Assembly (NCBI GenBank): GCA_902489645.1
Contig: CABUAW010000007.1
Location: 1 to 62,117, forward strand
DNA length: 62,117 nucleotides
Reading direction: 5' to 3'
DNA from: an uncultured Lachnospiraceae bacterium
Lineage (GTDB): Bacteria; Bacillota; Clostridia; Lachnospirales; Lachnospiraceae
Positions within the stretch are counted from its first letter, which is position 1, and every line of letters starts with the position of its first letter. This document shows, in pieces, positions 49,863-60,400 of the stretch. The notes beneath the pieces are model-generated. The model ran no database searches. It was not told the DNA's origin and saw nothing but the letters and a program-made list of their open reading frames with translations. The position numbers and the translations under genes are program-made.

Positions 49863-51125
49863 TTAATCTAATTCACACGGGCAGGAAATTTTACCTGTAA
49901 TTGCACTTGCTGCGGCAACTGCCGGGCTGGCCAGATAAATTTCAGATGTCACATGACCCATACGTCCAACGAAGTTACGGTTTGTTGTGGAAACACATCT
50001 TTCGCCTTCCGCAAGAATCCCCATGTATCCGCCAAGACAAGGGCCGCAGGTCGGTGTACTTACGATAGCTCCGGCTTCGATAAAGGCTTTAATATATCCG
50101 GCTTCCATAGCATCCAGATAAATTTTCTGAGTGGCCGGAATAACAATCACACGAAGGCCCTTTGCAATCTTACGTCCCTGCATAATTTCAGCGGCGATTC
50201 TCAGGTCTTCCAGACGTCCATTGGTACAGGAACCAATAACCACCTGGTCAATGGCGATATCGTCTATTTCATCAATCGGATGTGTATTTTCCGGCAAATG
50301 CGGGAAGGCAACCGTCGGTTTTAACGCACTCAAATCAATCGTATAGGTTTCATCGTACTCAGCATCCGCGTCCGCTTCAAATATTTTATACGGCTTGTCG
50401 CTGTGTTCCTTCACATAAGCCAGCGCCTGGTCATCTACAGGGAAAATCCCATTCTTTGCTCCGGCTTCGATGGCCATATTCGCAATTGTAAAACGGTCAT
50501 CCATGGAAAGATACTGAATACCGTCGCCTACAAATTCCAGTGAACGATACAGGGCGCCGTCCACACCAATCATACCGATTAAGTGCAAAATAATATCTTT
50601 ACCGCTTATCCATTTGGCCGGTTTTCCTGTCAGAATCACTTTAATGGCCGAAGGCACTTTAAACCATGCTTTTCCTGTGACAATACCACAGGCCGCATCC
50701 GTACTTCCCACACCTGTGGAAAATGCGCCGATAGCGCCATAGGTACAGGTATGAGAGTCGGCGCCGATAATTGTATCACCGGCTGTGACAATCCCTTTTT
50801 CCGGCAAAAGCGCGTGTTCAATCCCCATCTCTCCAACCTCATAAAAATGAGTCACATCATTGGCCCGGGCGAACTCACGCATACATTTACAGTTCTGCGC
50901 GGACTGAATATCCTTATTCGGCGAAAAATGGTCCGGAATCAATGCCACTTTATCCTTATCAAAAACGCCTTCTTTTTCAAATTTAACCATTTCATTAATA
51001 GATACCGGTCCTGTAATATCATTTGCCAATACCATATCCAGATTGGCCATAATCAACTGTCCGGCATGAACTTCCTCAAGTCCGGCCGCAGATGCTAAAA
51101 TTTTCTGGGTCATCGTCATTCCCAT
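49863..51125 (-). CDS. leuC: 3-isopropylmalate dehydratase large subunit
   Basis: Aconitase-family Fe-S enzyme that isomerises 2- to 3-isopropylmalate together with LeuD. The 420 residues fit the shorter prokaryotic HACN-type group. Cluster ligands lie in GSCTNGRLEDL (about 298) and CGPCLGGYMG (two Cys, about 356-365); GADSHTCTYGAIGAF is the substrate-binding region. AAGGAGG precedes the ATG. First gene of the leftward leu-ilv-ser operon, divergent from the LysR gene. leuA is not in the window. Confidence 0.95.
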   Translation of the reverse strand: MGMTMTQKILASAAGLEEVHAGQLIMANLDMVLANDITGPVSINEMVKFEKEGVFDKDKVALIPDHFSPNKDIQSAQNCKCMREFARANDVTHFYEVGEMGIEHALLPEKGIVTAGDTIIGADSHTCTYGAIGAFSTGVGSTDAACGIVTGKAWFKVPSAIKVILTGKPAKWISGKDIILHLIGMIGVDGALYRSLEFVGDGIQYLSMDDRFTIANMAIEAGAKNGIFPVDDQALAYVKEHSDKPYKIFEADADAEYDETYTIDLSALKPTVAFPHLPENTHPIDEIDDIAIDQVVIGSCTNGRLEDLRIAAEIMQGRKIAKGLRVIVIPATQKIYLDAMEAGYIKAFIEAGAIVSTPTCGPCLGGYMGILAEGERCVSTTNRNFVGRMGHVTSEIYLASPAVAAASAITGKISCPCELD

Positions 51126-51151
51126 GATAATTCCTCCTTGATTTCTCTTTT

Positions 51152-51232
51152 TATTTCATAATTAGTTATTGATAGAATATCACATTTAGAGCTATAATAG
51201 AAATACATATTGCGAATATTTATTATGAAATA
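51152..51232. promoter_or_regulatory. leuC-lysR divergent control region
   Basis: TATTTCATAAT at 51152-51162 and its exact reverse complement at 51222-51232 flank the region. The left copy runs into ATAATTAGTTAT, an LTTR-like dyad. These are plausible binding sites for the neighbouring LysR protein. No T-box or leader peptide is seen in front of leuC. Confidence 0.45.
51169..51198 (+). promoter_or_regulatory. Promoter of the LysR gene
   Basis: TTGATA, 18 nt, TATAAT on the plus strand, overlapping the LTTR-like dyad and so open to autorepression. Confidence 0.6.
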
Positions 51233-51273
51233 TAGTTATGGAATATCATTCCATTTGGCAGGAGGTACATTTT

Positions 51274-52182
51274 ATGGAACAGCATTTATCCCTGTACCGG
51301 ATTTTTTATACGGTAGCCAATACGGGGAACATTTCTCAGGCCGCCAAACAGCTTTATAACAGCCAGCCGGCCATCAGTAAATCCATCAGCCGCCTGGAAG
51401 AAAGCCTTGGAGTAACACTATTTTCAAGAAGCTCCCGGGGCGTAACGCTGACAGAAGAGGGCCGGATTCTTTACCAGCATGTCCGTACTGCTTTTGAAGC
51501 CATTGACACAGGTGAGGAACAGATTCGCCGGATGACGGCTCTGGATATGGGCAATTTGCATATCGGCGTAAGCAACACACTCTGCAAATTTATCCTGCTT
51601 CCCTATCTTCAATCATTTATTGAAGCCTATCCACATATTAAAATATTAATTTCCTGCCTGTCCTCTAACCAAACGCTGGCTCTGCTGGATTCGGGAAAAA
51701 TTGATATTGGTCTGGTGGCTCACCCCGAAAGTCTTCGAACATTGGATTTTCATTCACTCGGAACCATTCAGGATATTTTTGTGGCTTCGCCGTCCTATCT
51801 GTCGAATCTGGATTTAGAACCGAAGGAGATGCACAGCGGCCGACAGCTTTTTGAGAAGGCTACGCTTATGCTTTTGGACAAACATAATATGACCCGTCAA
51901 TACATTGACGACTACCTGACTACCAATCATCTCCAGACCCATCACACGATTGAGACAACCTCGATGGAACTTCTCATTGAATTTGCAAAAATTGGCCTGG
52001 GCGTTGGCTGTGTCATCAAAGAATTTGTCCAGGAAGAACTGGAAAGCGGTCAGCTTGTCGAGATTCCGCTGGATATACCGATTCACCGCAGAGAAATCGG
52101 TTTTACTTATATAAAAAAACGTCAACAGGAAAAAGCGGTTCAACATTTTATCGACTTCTATAAATCTGCAAAGGAGAAATAA
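51274..52182 (+). CDS. LysR-family transcriptional regulator
   Basis: About 302 residues from the ATG at 51274 (MEQHLSLYRIFYTVANTG), with AGGAGG ahead; the longer reading from 51238 lacks a site. The winged helix-turn-helix is NISQAAKQLYNSQPAISKSISRLEESLGV in pieces (about 19-50), followed by LFSRSSRGVTLTEEG. The effector domain spans about 90-295. Divergent placement and dyads in the intergenic region suggest that it controls leuC and perhaps the AEC transporter that follows 5 nt after it. The effector is unknown; a leucine-pathway intermediate would be a natural guess. Confidence 0.88.
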   Translation: MEQHLSLYRIFYTVANTGNISQAAKQLYNSQPAISKSISRLEESLGVTLFSRSSRGVTLTEEGRILYQHVRTAFEAIDTGEEQIRRMTALDMGNLHIGVSNTLCKFILLPYLQSFIEAYPHIKILISCLSSNQTLALLDSGKIDIGLVAHPESLRTLDFHSLGTIQDIFVASPSYLSNLDLEPKEMHSGRQLFEKATLMLLDKHNMTRQYIDDYLTTNHLQTHHTIETTSMELLIEFAKIGLGVGCVIKEFVQEELESGQLVEIPLDIPIHRREIGFTYIKKRQQEKAVQHFIDFYKSAKEK

Positions 52183-52187
52183 ACATT

Positions 52188-53138
52188 ATGGAAAACTTTA
52201 TATTCAGCTTAAATGCAACAATTCCGATTTTTTTAATTATTATTCTTGGCTGGGTCCTTATGCAAATCGGAATTTTTAATAAGGAATTTACCACCGTTGC
52301 CGACCGGTATGTATTTAAAGTGGCTTTGCCCCTGCTTGTCTTTAAAGATATCGCCACCGCAGATATTTATGAGATGTTTAATTTAAAATTCGTTCTCTTC
52401 TGCGCCATCGGAACAACGCTGATGTTTGTCGGCGTCTGGCTGTTTGCTCACTGGTACTGTAAGGATAAATCCATGGTCGGCGCTTTCACCCAGGCTGCGG
52501 CCCGGGGCAGCGCAGCCATCCTCGGAATTGCCTTTGTAGAAAATATTTACGGCAATTCAGGTATGGCGCCGATGATGATTGTCTCGGCCGTTCCTTTATA
52601 TAATATTTTTTCTGTTGTTATTTTGACCTTCGGCGCTTCCGATGCGGATACGGCGAACCGAAGCGGGAATATTAAAAAAGCATGTATCAATGTCATTAAA
52701 AACCCGATTATTATCGGTATTCTGGCCGGCTGTATTTTTGCCTTTTTCAGAATTCCGATTCCAACAATCCCATTAAAAACCATAACGAATATCGCCGCTA
52801 CGGCCAGCCCGATAGCCTTGCTCGTTGTCGGCGCTACTTTTGAAGGGCGAAAGGCTCTGGCAAAAATCAAACCAAGTCTTGTGGCAACCCTGATTAAACT
52901 GGTCATTCTTCCGGCCATCTTCTTCCCGTTTGCCATCCTTTTTGGTTTCCGCAACAGTGAATTGGTCGCTATCCTTGTCATGCTCGGCTCACCGACCACG
53001 GTAAGCTGTTATATTATGGCAAAAAATATGAACAACGATGCGGTTTTAACCTCAAGTATCGTCGTCATGGCAACCCTTTTATCCTCCATATCACTGACGG
53101 CGTGGATTTTTATTCTCCGCAGTTTCGGATTAATTTGA
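52188..53138 (+). CDS. AEC-family transporter
   Basis: A 316-residue membrane protein of the auxin-efflux-carrier/malate-transporter superfamily, with about ten hydrophobic segments arranged as two five-helix halves around a charged centre (about 150-170). The Gly/Asn-rich crossover regions NATIPIFLIIILGWVL and GSPTTVSCYIMAKNMNND are typical. It starts 5 nt after the LysR stop, so the two are co-transcribed. Members move organic acids; here a 2-oxo acid or a branched-chain intermediate is possible but unproven. Confidence 0.85.
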   Translation: MENFIFSLNATIPIFLIIILGWVLMQIGIFNKEFTTVADRYVFKVALPLLVFKDIATADIYEMFNLKFVLFCAIGTTLMFVGVWLFAHWYCKDKSMVGAFTQAAARGSAAILGIAFVENIYGNSGMAPMMIVSAVPLYNIFSVVILTFGASDADTANRSGNIKKACINVIKNPIIIGILAGCIFAFFRIPIPTIPLKTITNIAATASPIALLVVGATFEGRKALAKIKPSLVATLIKLVILPAIFFPFAILFGFRNSELVAILVMLGSPTTVSCYIMAKNMNNDAVLTSSIVVMATLLSSISLTAWIFILRSFGLI

Positions 53139-53163
53139 AATTTTTAAAATGACATGTTAAGAT
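53135..53163 (+). promoter_or_regulatory. Promoter of parE-parC
   Basis: TTGAAA, 17 nt, TAAGAT on the plus strand, starting within the stop region of the AEC gene. Confidence 0.55.
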
Positions 53164-53212
53164 GAACGAGGCAAATGCCGACAACCATAAAACAGAGAAA
53201 GGATTTGTATCT

Positions 53213-55135
53213 ATGACACAAGCAAATCATTATGATGCCGACAGTATTTCGGTTTTGGAAGGCCTGGAGGCCGTCCGAAAACGTCCCGGAATGTATATCG
53301 GCAGCGTTTCAAGAAAGGGACTGAACCACCTGATTTATGAAATCGTAGATAATGCGGTGGACGAACATCTGGCCGGTTTCTGCGATTTGATTCATGTCAC
53401 TTTAAATAAAGACGGTTCGGCCACCATTGAAGATAACGGCCGCGGCGTTCCGGTGGATATGCACGAAAAAGGACTTCCGGCGGAACGTCTTGTATTTACC
53501 ACCCTTCATGCCGGCGGTAAATTTGACGATTCTGTATATAAAACGAGCGGCGGTCTCCACGGTGTTGGAAGTTCCGTCGTCAACGCATTGTCCGAGTGGA
53601 TGGATGTGGAAATTTCAAGAAACGGCTACATCCATCACGACCACTTTCAACGGGGAATTGCGGATATCGAACTGGAAAACGGACTGCTTCCAACGCTCGG
53701 AAAAACCCGAAAAACCGGAACCAAGATTTCTTTCCTTCCGGATAAAGAAATTTTTGAAAAAACCCGTTTTAAAGAAGATGAGGTTATCAGCCGTCTCCAC
53801 GAAACAGCCTACCTGAACCCGGAACTGACGATTATTTATGACGACCTTCGGGACAACGCTTCGGAACATATGGAATTCCACGAACCGGACGGCATTATTG
53901 GATTTATTAAAGATTTAAATAAAAACAAAGAAACCGTCTGCGACGTTATTTATTTTAAAGGCGAGGCCGAAGGAATTCAGGTAGAAGCGGCCTTCCAGTA
54001 TGTCAATGAATTTCACGAAAATGTTCTCGGTTTCTGCAACAATATTTACAATGCGGAAGGCGGTACGCATATCACCGGCTTCAAGACAGCCTTCACAACC
54101 GTTATGAACGCTTATGCCCGGGAACTGAATATTTTAAAAGAAAAAGACAGCAATTTCACAGGCGCCGATATCCGAAACGGTATGACTGCCATTGTCTCTA
54201 TTAAGCATCCGGACCCGCGGTTTGAAGGACAGACAAAAACCAAGCTGGACAATCAGGATGCCAATAAAGCGACCGGAAAAATCACCAATGACGAACTGCC
54301 AAGATATTTTGACAAGAACCTGGAAACCCTGAAAAATGTCCTGGTCTGTGCGGAAAAAGCGGCGAAAATCCGAAAAAGCGAAGAACGGGCAAAAACGAAT
54401 CTTTTGAGCAAGCCAAAATTTTCCTTTGACTCCAACGGTAAGCTGGCCAATTGCGAAAGCCGTGATTCGGCCATTTGCGAAATCTTTATCGTGGAGGGCG
54501 ATTCGGCCGGAGGTTCGGCAAAAACTGCCCGTGACCGTCATTATCAGGCCATTTTGCCCATCCGCGGTAAAATATTAAACGTAGAAAAAGCAAGTATCGA
54601 TAAGGTGCTTGCCAATGCGGAAATCAAAACAATGATTAACGCCTTCGGATGTGGCTTTTCTGAAGGCTACGGCAATGATTTTGATATCAGCAAGCTGCGC
54701 TATGATAAAATTATTATCATGGCCGATGCGGATGTGGACGGCGCTCATATTTCCACACTTTTGCTCACCCTCTTCTACCGCTTCATGCCGGAATTGATTT
54801 TCGAGGGCCATGTCTATATTGCCATGCCGCCGCTCTACAAAGCCATGCCGTCAAAGGGTAAAGAAGAATATCTCTATGATGATGAAGCCCTGGCCAAATA
54901 TCGCAAAAGCCATAAGGGTAACTTTACCTTACAACGATATAAAGGTCTCGGAGAAATGGATGCGGGACAGCTCTGGGAAACCACATTAAATCCCGAAACA
55001 AGGGTTTTAAAACGGGTCGAAATCGAAGACGCCCGGATGGCTTCGGACGTTACCGAGCTTTTAATGGGCAACGATGTCCCGCCGCGAAAATCATTTATTT
55101 ACCGGCATGCCCATGATGCCGAACTGGATATTTAG
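53213..55135 (+). CDS. parE: DNA topoisomerase IV subunit B
   Basis: ATPase subunit of a type IIA topoisomerase that decatenates chromosomes. About 640 residues from the ATG at 53213 (MTQANHYDADSI), behind AAAGGA. The GHKL domain shows LEAVRKRPGMYIGS, EIVDNAVDEHLAG, DNGRGVPVD and GGLHGVGSSVVNAL. The TOPRIM domain has EGDSAGGSAKTARDRHYQAI and MADADVDGAHI. The assignment to ParE rather than GyrB rests on the adjoining ParC-like partner and is not absolute. Co-transcribed with parC (11-nt gap). Confidence 0.85.
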   Translation: MTQANHYDADSISVLEGLEAVRKRPGMYIGSVSRKGLNHLIYEIVDNAVDEHLAGFCDLIHVTLNKDGSATIEDNGRGVPVDMHEKGLPAERLVFTTLHAGGKFDDSVYKTSGGLHGVGSSVVNALSEWMDVEISRNGYIHHDHFQRGIADIELENGLLPTLGKTRKTGTKISFLPDKEIFEKTRFKEDEVISRLHETAYLNPELTIIYDDLRDNASEHMEFHEPDGIIGFIKDLNKNKETVCDVIYFKGEAEGIQVEAAFQYVNEFHENVLGFCNNIYNAEGGTHITGFKTAFTTVMNAYARELNILKEKDSNFTGADIRNGMTAIVSIKHPDPRFEGQTKTKLDNQDANKATGKITNDELPRYFDKNLETLKNVLVCAEKAAKIRKSEERAKTNLLSKPKFSFDSNGKLANCESRDSAICEIFIVEGDSAGGSAKTARDRHYQAILPIRGKILNVEKASIDKVLANAEIKTMINAFGCGFSEGYGNDFDISKLRYDKIIIMADADVDGAHISTLLLTLFYRFMPELIFEGHVYIAMPPLYKAMPSKGKEEYLYDDEALAKYRKSHKGNFTLQRYKGLGEMDAGQLWETTLNPETRVLKRVEIEDARMASDVTELLMGNDVPPRKSFIYRHAHDAELDI

Positions 55136-55146
55136 GAGGTGAACTC

Positions 55147-57381
55147 ATGGGAGAAATTATCCGTACTGAATACTCGGAAATTATGCAAAAATCTTATATC
55201 GACTATGCCATGAGCGTTATCATTGCCCGTGCCCTTCCGGATGTCCGGGACGGTTTAAAGCCGGTTCAGCGCCGGACACTTTACGATATGTACGAGCTGG
55301 GTATCCGCTATGACAAGCCCTACCGTAAATCCGCCCGTATCGTCGGTGATACGATGGGTAAATATCATCCCCATGGTGACAGTTCCATCTACGAATCTCT
55401 CGTCGTCATGAGCCAGGATTTCAAAAAAGGAGAACCACTGGTGGATGGCCACGGCAATTTTGGTTCCATCGAAGGCGACGGCGCCGCCGCCATGCGTTAC
55501 ACGGAAGCCCGTCTGCAGAAGCTGACCCAGGAAGCCTTTCTGACAGACCTTGATAAAAATGTCGTTGATTTTCAGCCAAACTTCGATGAAACAGAAAAAG
55601 AACCGGAGGTCCTTCCTGCCCGAATTCCAAATCTTTTAATCAACGGCGCGGAAGGTATTGCCGTCGGCATGGCAACCAGTATCCCTCCCCACAACACAGG
55701 GGAGGTTATTGATGCGGTTCTGGCCTATATGAAAAAGCCGGACATTACCACCGAGGAATTATTAAAAATCATGCCCGGTCCTGATTTTCCAACCGGAGGT
55801 ATCGTAACAAATAAAGATGAACTGCTTTCTATTTATGAGACCGGACAGGGTAAAATCAAACTCCGCGGTAAGGTGGAGGTTGAAAAAATCAAAGGCGGCC
55901 GTGAACAGCTTGTCATTACGGAAATTCCTTACACAATGATTGGCGCCGGTATCGGTAAGTTCTTAAATGATGTCTACGCTCTTGTCGAAAGTAAAAAGAC
56001 AAATGACATCGTCGACATTTCCAATCAATCTTCCAAAGAGGGCATCCGTATTGTTCTGGAACTGCGCCGGAATACGGATGTTGAAAATCTGAAAAACATG
56101 CTTTACAAAAAGACCCGTCTTGAGGATACCTTCGGTGTCAATATGCTGGCCGTGGCCGGCGGCCGTCCGGAAACCCTTGGTCTGAAAGCAATTATTGAAA
56201 ATTTTCTTGATTTTCAGTATGACATCAACACTCGTAAATACCGGCATCTTTTAGTCAAAGAGCAGGAAAAGCGGGAAATCCAGGAGGGCTTAATCAAAGC
56301 CTGCGATGTGATTGACCTGATTATTGAAATTCTCCGCGGCTCAAAAAACATTAAACAGGCGAAAAGCTGTCTGGTAAACGGTATCACAGAAGGCATTAAA
56401 TTTAAAACGAAAGCTTCGGAACGGGCCGCGAAAAAATTACAATTTACAGAAAATCAGGCCACGGCCATTCTGGAAATGCGTCTCTATAAACTCATTGGTC
56501 TGGAAATCGAATCTCTCCGTAAGGAACATGAGGCGACATTAAAAAATATTGCTAAATATGAGGATATTCTGGAAAACCATTCCAGCATGTCCCGGGTCAT
56601 CACAAAAGAACTTCAAAGCTTCCGCAAATCCTACGCCCGTCCGAGAAGAACTCAGATTATCAATGCCAAAGAGGCTGTCTTTGAGGAAAAGAAATTTGAG
56701 GAAATGGAAATTGTATTCCTGATGGACCGTTTCGGCTATTGTCGGACCGTAGATGTTTCTACCTTTGAACGCAACCGGGACGCCGCTCTTTCGGAAAACA
56801 AATATATCATCCAATGTATGAACACGGATAAGCTCTGCCTTTTTACGGATGCAGGTCGTATGCATATGATTAAGGTATCGGCTCTGCCCTATGGTAAATT
56901 TCGGGACAAAGCCATCCCAATTGACAATTTCGGTAATTATAATAGCAGCGAAGAAAGCCTCGTCTATGTGGATTGTCTTACAAATATCGTTCAAAGCCGC
57001 CTGCTCTTTGCTACCGGACAATCTATGTTTAAGCTGGTAACCGGCGAAGAATTTAATGTGACCAAACGAACCATCGCTGCAACCAAGCTTTCGGACGATG
57101 ATAAAGTCATCGCCGTCATCCCTTCCGGCGACGCCACGCATGTGGCGCTGCGGACAAAAAAGGGTATTTTCCTTCGATTTGACATCAGTGAAATACCCGA
57201 AAAGAAAAAGGCGGCGCTCGGTGTCCGTGGAATTAAACTTTCCGTCGATGATGTTGTTGAAGAGGTTTACCTGCTTAATAAAAACGGCGAGACCCTCATC
57301 ACTTATAACGATAAAACCATCTCTTTGAACAAACTGAAACTTGGACACAGAGATACAAAAGGCACAAAACTACGCATATAA
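55147..57381 (+). CDS. parC: DNA topoisomerase IV subunit A
   Basis: DNA-cleaving subunit, 744 residues. The breakage-reunion domain has YAMSVIIARALPDVRDGLKP, PHGDSSIYESLVVMSQ (quinolone-determining region with the sensitive Ser and Glu) and the catalytic Tyr in AAMRYTEARL. No GyrA-box (QRRGGKG) occurs in the C-terminal domain, and that domain is somewhat short, both pointing to ParC rather than GyrA. It ends GHRDTKGTKLRI. GGAGG precedes the ATG. Confidence 0.87.
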   Translation: MGEIIRTEYSEIMQKSYIDYAMSVIIARALPDVRDGLKPVQRRTLYDMYELGIRYDKPYRKSARIVGDTMGKYHPHGDSSIYESLVVMSQDFKKGEPLVDGHGNFGSIEGDGAAAMRYTEARLQKLTQEAFLTDLDKNVVDFQPNFDETEKEPEVLPARIPNLLINGAEGIAVGMATSIPPHNTGEVIDAVLAYMKKPDITTEELLKIMPGPDFPTGGIVTNKDELLSIYETGQGKIKLRGKVEVEKIKGGREQLVITEIPYTMIGAGIGKFLNDVYALVESKKTNDIVDISNQSSKEGIRIVLELRRNTDVENLKNMLYKKTRLEDTFGVNMLAVAGGRPETLGLKAIIENFLDFQYDINTRKYRHLLVKEQEKREIQEGLIKACDVIDLIIEILRGSKNIKQAKSCLVNGITEGIKFKTKASERAAKKLQFTENQATAILEMRLYKLIGLEIESLRKEHEATLKNIAKYEDILENHSSMSRVITKELQSFRKSYARPRRTQIINAKEAVFEEKKFEEMEIVFLMDRFGYCRTVDVSTFERNRDAALSENKYIIQCMNTDKLCLFTDAGRMHMIKVSALPYGKFRDKAIPIDNFGNYNSSEESLVYVDCLTNIVQSRLLFATGQSMFKLVTGEEFNVTKRTIAATKLSDDDKVIAVIPSGDATHVALRTKKGIFLRFDISEIPEKKKAALGVRGIKLSVDDVVEEVYLLNKNGETLITYNDKTISLNKLKLGHRDTKGTKLRI

Positions 57382-57395
57382 ACCCATTATTCTTT

Positions 57396-57424
57396 AAGGA
57401 GCATGTCATCCCGATATGCTCCTT
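57396..57424. terminator. Bidirectional terminator between parC and the adhesin gene
   Basis: AAGGAGCAT pairs with ATGCTCCTT around an 11-nt loop, followed by TTTAT on the plus strand. Confidence 0.8.
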
Positions 57425-57430
57425 TTATAT

Positions 57431-60400
57431 CTACCTGGACGTACCTGCCCGGCGTTTTCTTTTTTTAGCCTTTTTTCTTTTATTCTTCCATAACAGAAGC
57501 AAAATTGACGCCGACACAAGTCCCAGGCCGGCCGCCTTTACCGGATGCATCCCATCTCCCGTTTTTGGCACATCCGTAATTTTCTTAAAATGTATTGTCT
57601 GATTTTTATCATCGATATCTTCATGCATTGCCAGAAGATGTCCTTGTGAATCCAATAATTTTTCAAAAACAACAATATCTCTGCCGCCCAGCTTCGACGC
57701 TTCAAAGGTAAACTCTACCTCTGCTGTTCCGTTGGATTTCTCCGCTCTAAAGACCGTCTCGCCCACAACTTCCCCATTATCTGTAAGAAGTTTTGATTTA
57801 CTCTTTTTATCCATAAGAATACCGGATATCTTATATTCCTGTCCCGGAATTAAATTTGTGTAGGATACTGTATCAACAACGGTAATTTGCCCTTTTGCAT
57901 CAACTTCTTTCTTACCGTCGGCTTTATGCACAGCCTTTGTCTCAATCCCGATTTCAACAACTTCCACTGTCTGCTCCTTATCCTTAATGTCTGTATGGAC
58001 TGCAATCTCTTTTTCTCTATAGTATATATACTCAAAAGCAACGATTTTTTCTCCGACCAGCGTTCTTGCATTGAAGGTAAAATTCAATTCAATTTCACCA
58101 TCTTCAGTTTTTGGTATAAACGTTAATTCGGCGTTCACCTCTTTGCCCCCATCCATGAATGGCTTCCCCGTGGATTTAAGCATCAATACGCCTCTTACCA
58201 TGTATTCTTTGCCGGGTATTAATCCCTTATAGACAACTTTATCAACAATCGTTTCTTTTTCCCGATTGGTGATTATCGAATCACCGTCCTCCTTATCGGA
58301 TGCCTTTGTATGAATTTCTATCGGCGTATTCGTGATAGTAATTTTCCCTGTTTCTTCACCATCTATCCGACCATCCTCTGCTATAATAAACTCCCGAACT
58401 TCATCATCCGGAGCATAACCATAAAAACTCCTTGTCTCCTGAATACAATAAGTTCCCGGTACGAAATGTTCAATTTCAATGACGCCGTTTTTATCTGTCG
58501 TAAATAATTGTTCCTCCAGTGCCTCCGTATTGTCCCCATTTTCCTTGCTTTGTTTCTTCCATATTTTAAACGCAACGTCTGAAAGCGGTTTCTCTGTTTT
58601 CGAATCTACTTTTAATATTTGTATTTTCGTCGGTTTGTTTTTTATTTTCACTTCACACAAAACCACCGGCGTCTCCTGGTCTTTTTTACAGGATAAGACA
58701 GCGCTGTATCCATCTTTATTTAAAATATAGCCCTCCGGCTGTTTTGTCTCTTTAATTTCATACTTTCCTAAAAACAACATTTTTGATTCACCAATCCCCT
58801 CCTTTGTCGTTACGGTATCCGCAACCTCTCCTTTTCTGAGCCAAATCGTGCCGTCCAAAGTTACAATATCTTCAGCCGCTATGATGTGAAACTCTGCACC
58901 GTCAAGTAAATCTCCGGTTTCCGAATCGCTCTTTTTTATACGGATTTTCCCCATGACCGGTTCATCAAAATACTCAATAACCAACGGTTCCTCCCAGGTG
59001 GAGGCCCCGGTCACTTTAAATTCGAGAAGTTCCCCTTTTAAATAACCCTCCGGGGCACTTATTTCCTCCAAGTAATAGGTTCCCCGTTCAAGCGGACGCG
59101 GAAAAGTAAACTGTCCTTTTTCATTTGTAATAAAAGTATCAATGCACATAGCTGATGGATAATAAGTTGTCATTGAAATCGGATTTTTCTCAATATCCAA
59201 CAACCGGAATTCAACCCTCGCTGCGGGAATAACCTTGCCTGTACTTTTATCCTTTTTCACAACCGTCACCGGACTTGTGATAAGCTTGTTCTCTTTATAA
59301 ATGCCTTTTAATGTAACACCCTCCTCAGAAACAGTGACTTCAAATGGTTCTACCGGTTTTACATTATCCGGATATTTTGTTTCTGTCACAATATATGTAT
59401 CAAAAATCAGGCTGCCCCTTGGTTCTTCCAGGGAAAATGTAGAGGCCCGTCCCTGCTCATCGGTCGTAATTACTTTAACTACGTCACCTGTAGTTTTTGA
59501 CGTAAAGGTAAATTCAACTCCGGAAAGGGGAACGAGATTTTCATCGTCAACATCCGGATTATCCCGAAACTTGATAATTTCCACATCACCCCGGATAATA
59601 TCTTCATCACTGGTTACCTTATACTGAAATACAGACGATGTCTCATCGATTGGTTTTGCAGCATCCACAGTATATACTGTTTGATTTACAAGATAACCGA
59701 CGGATGAAACGGTTTCCCTTATTTTGTATATATCTAACGGCAGTTCTTTTGAAAGGGCATGTCCCATATTATCTGTTATCAATACATCCACAACCTCATT
59801 TTGAGAATTGATGACCTCATACTCCGCCCCTTCCAGACTTCCGCTCCCCTGGGGTATTCCTGTCAGGTTTTCACTATCCACCTTGTCCAGCTCTATTTGT
59901 ATTTTCTGCGGCGTCTCCGAAATCTCCGGATAATTATAGGCAGGCACATTCTGCGAATCCCCGGGAACAATTTTTCTCACAAAAACTTCATCGTTTATAA
60001 GATATCCTTCCGGCGGTTGTATCTCCCGCACTGTTATGGTTCCAGAGGGCAATACCGTATTTCCCTCGGAATCATAATAAAACCCATCGCCATCATTTTT
60101 ATAATCATCACTCAATTTGCAGAATCCGTCTTTATCCGTTTTTAATATCCACCGTCTTTCTGGTGTATATCCGGACATTTCCGGGTTCGTATCCATCTGT
60201 ACACTATAAAACTCAACTTCAAACAAAGCGCCCTCTAAAAATTTACTCCCGGAAGGTATATTTGAGTTTGTTTCCGAGTCCAGCTTTCCCAGAACAATTT
60301 CAATCAGCTCCGTTTTAGGAATATCCGTTACATTTGCCGTTACCGTTTCACCTGATATAACGGTTACATTACATGACGACGCATCCACATAGAACCCCTG

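Noticed and set aside
51126..51273. Leucine T-box or leader peptide before leuC
   Set aside because: The gap is short and AT-rich, with no T-box core sequence and no ORF with a run of Leu codons.
53213..57381. Calling the pair gyrB-gyrA
   Set aside because: The A subunit has no GyrA-box and a short C-terminal domain, so topoisomerase IV fits better, though not with certainty.
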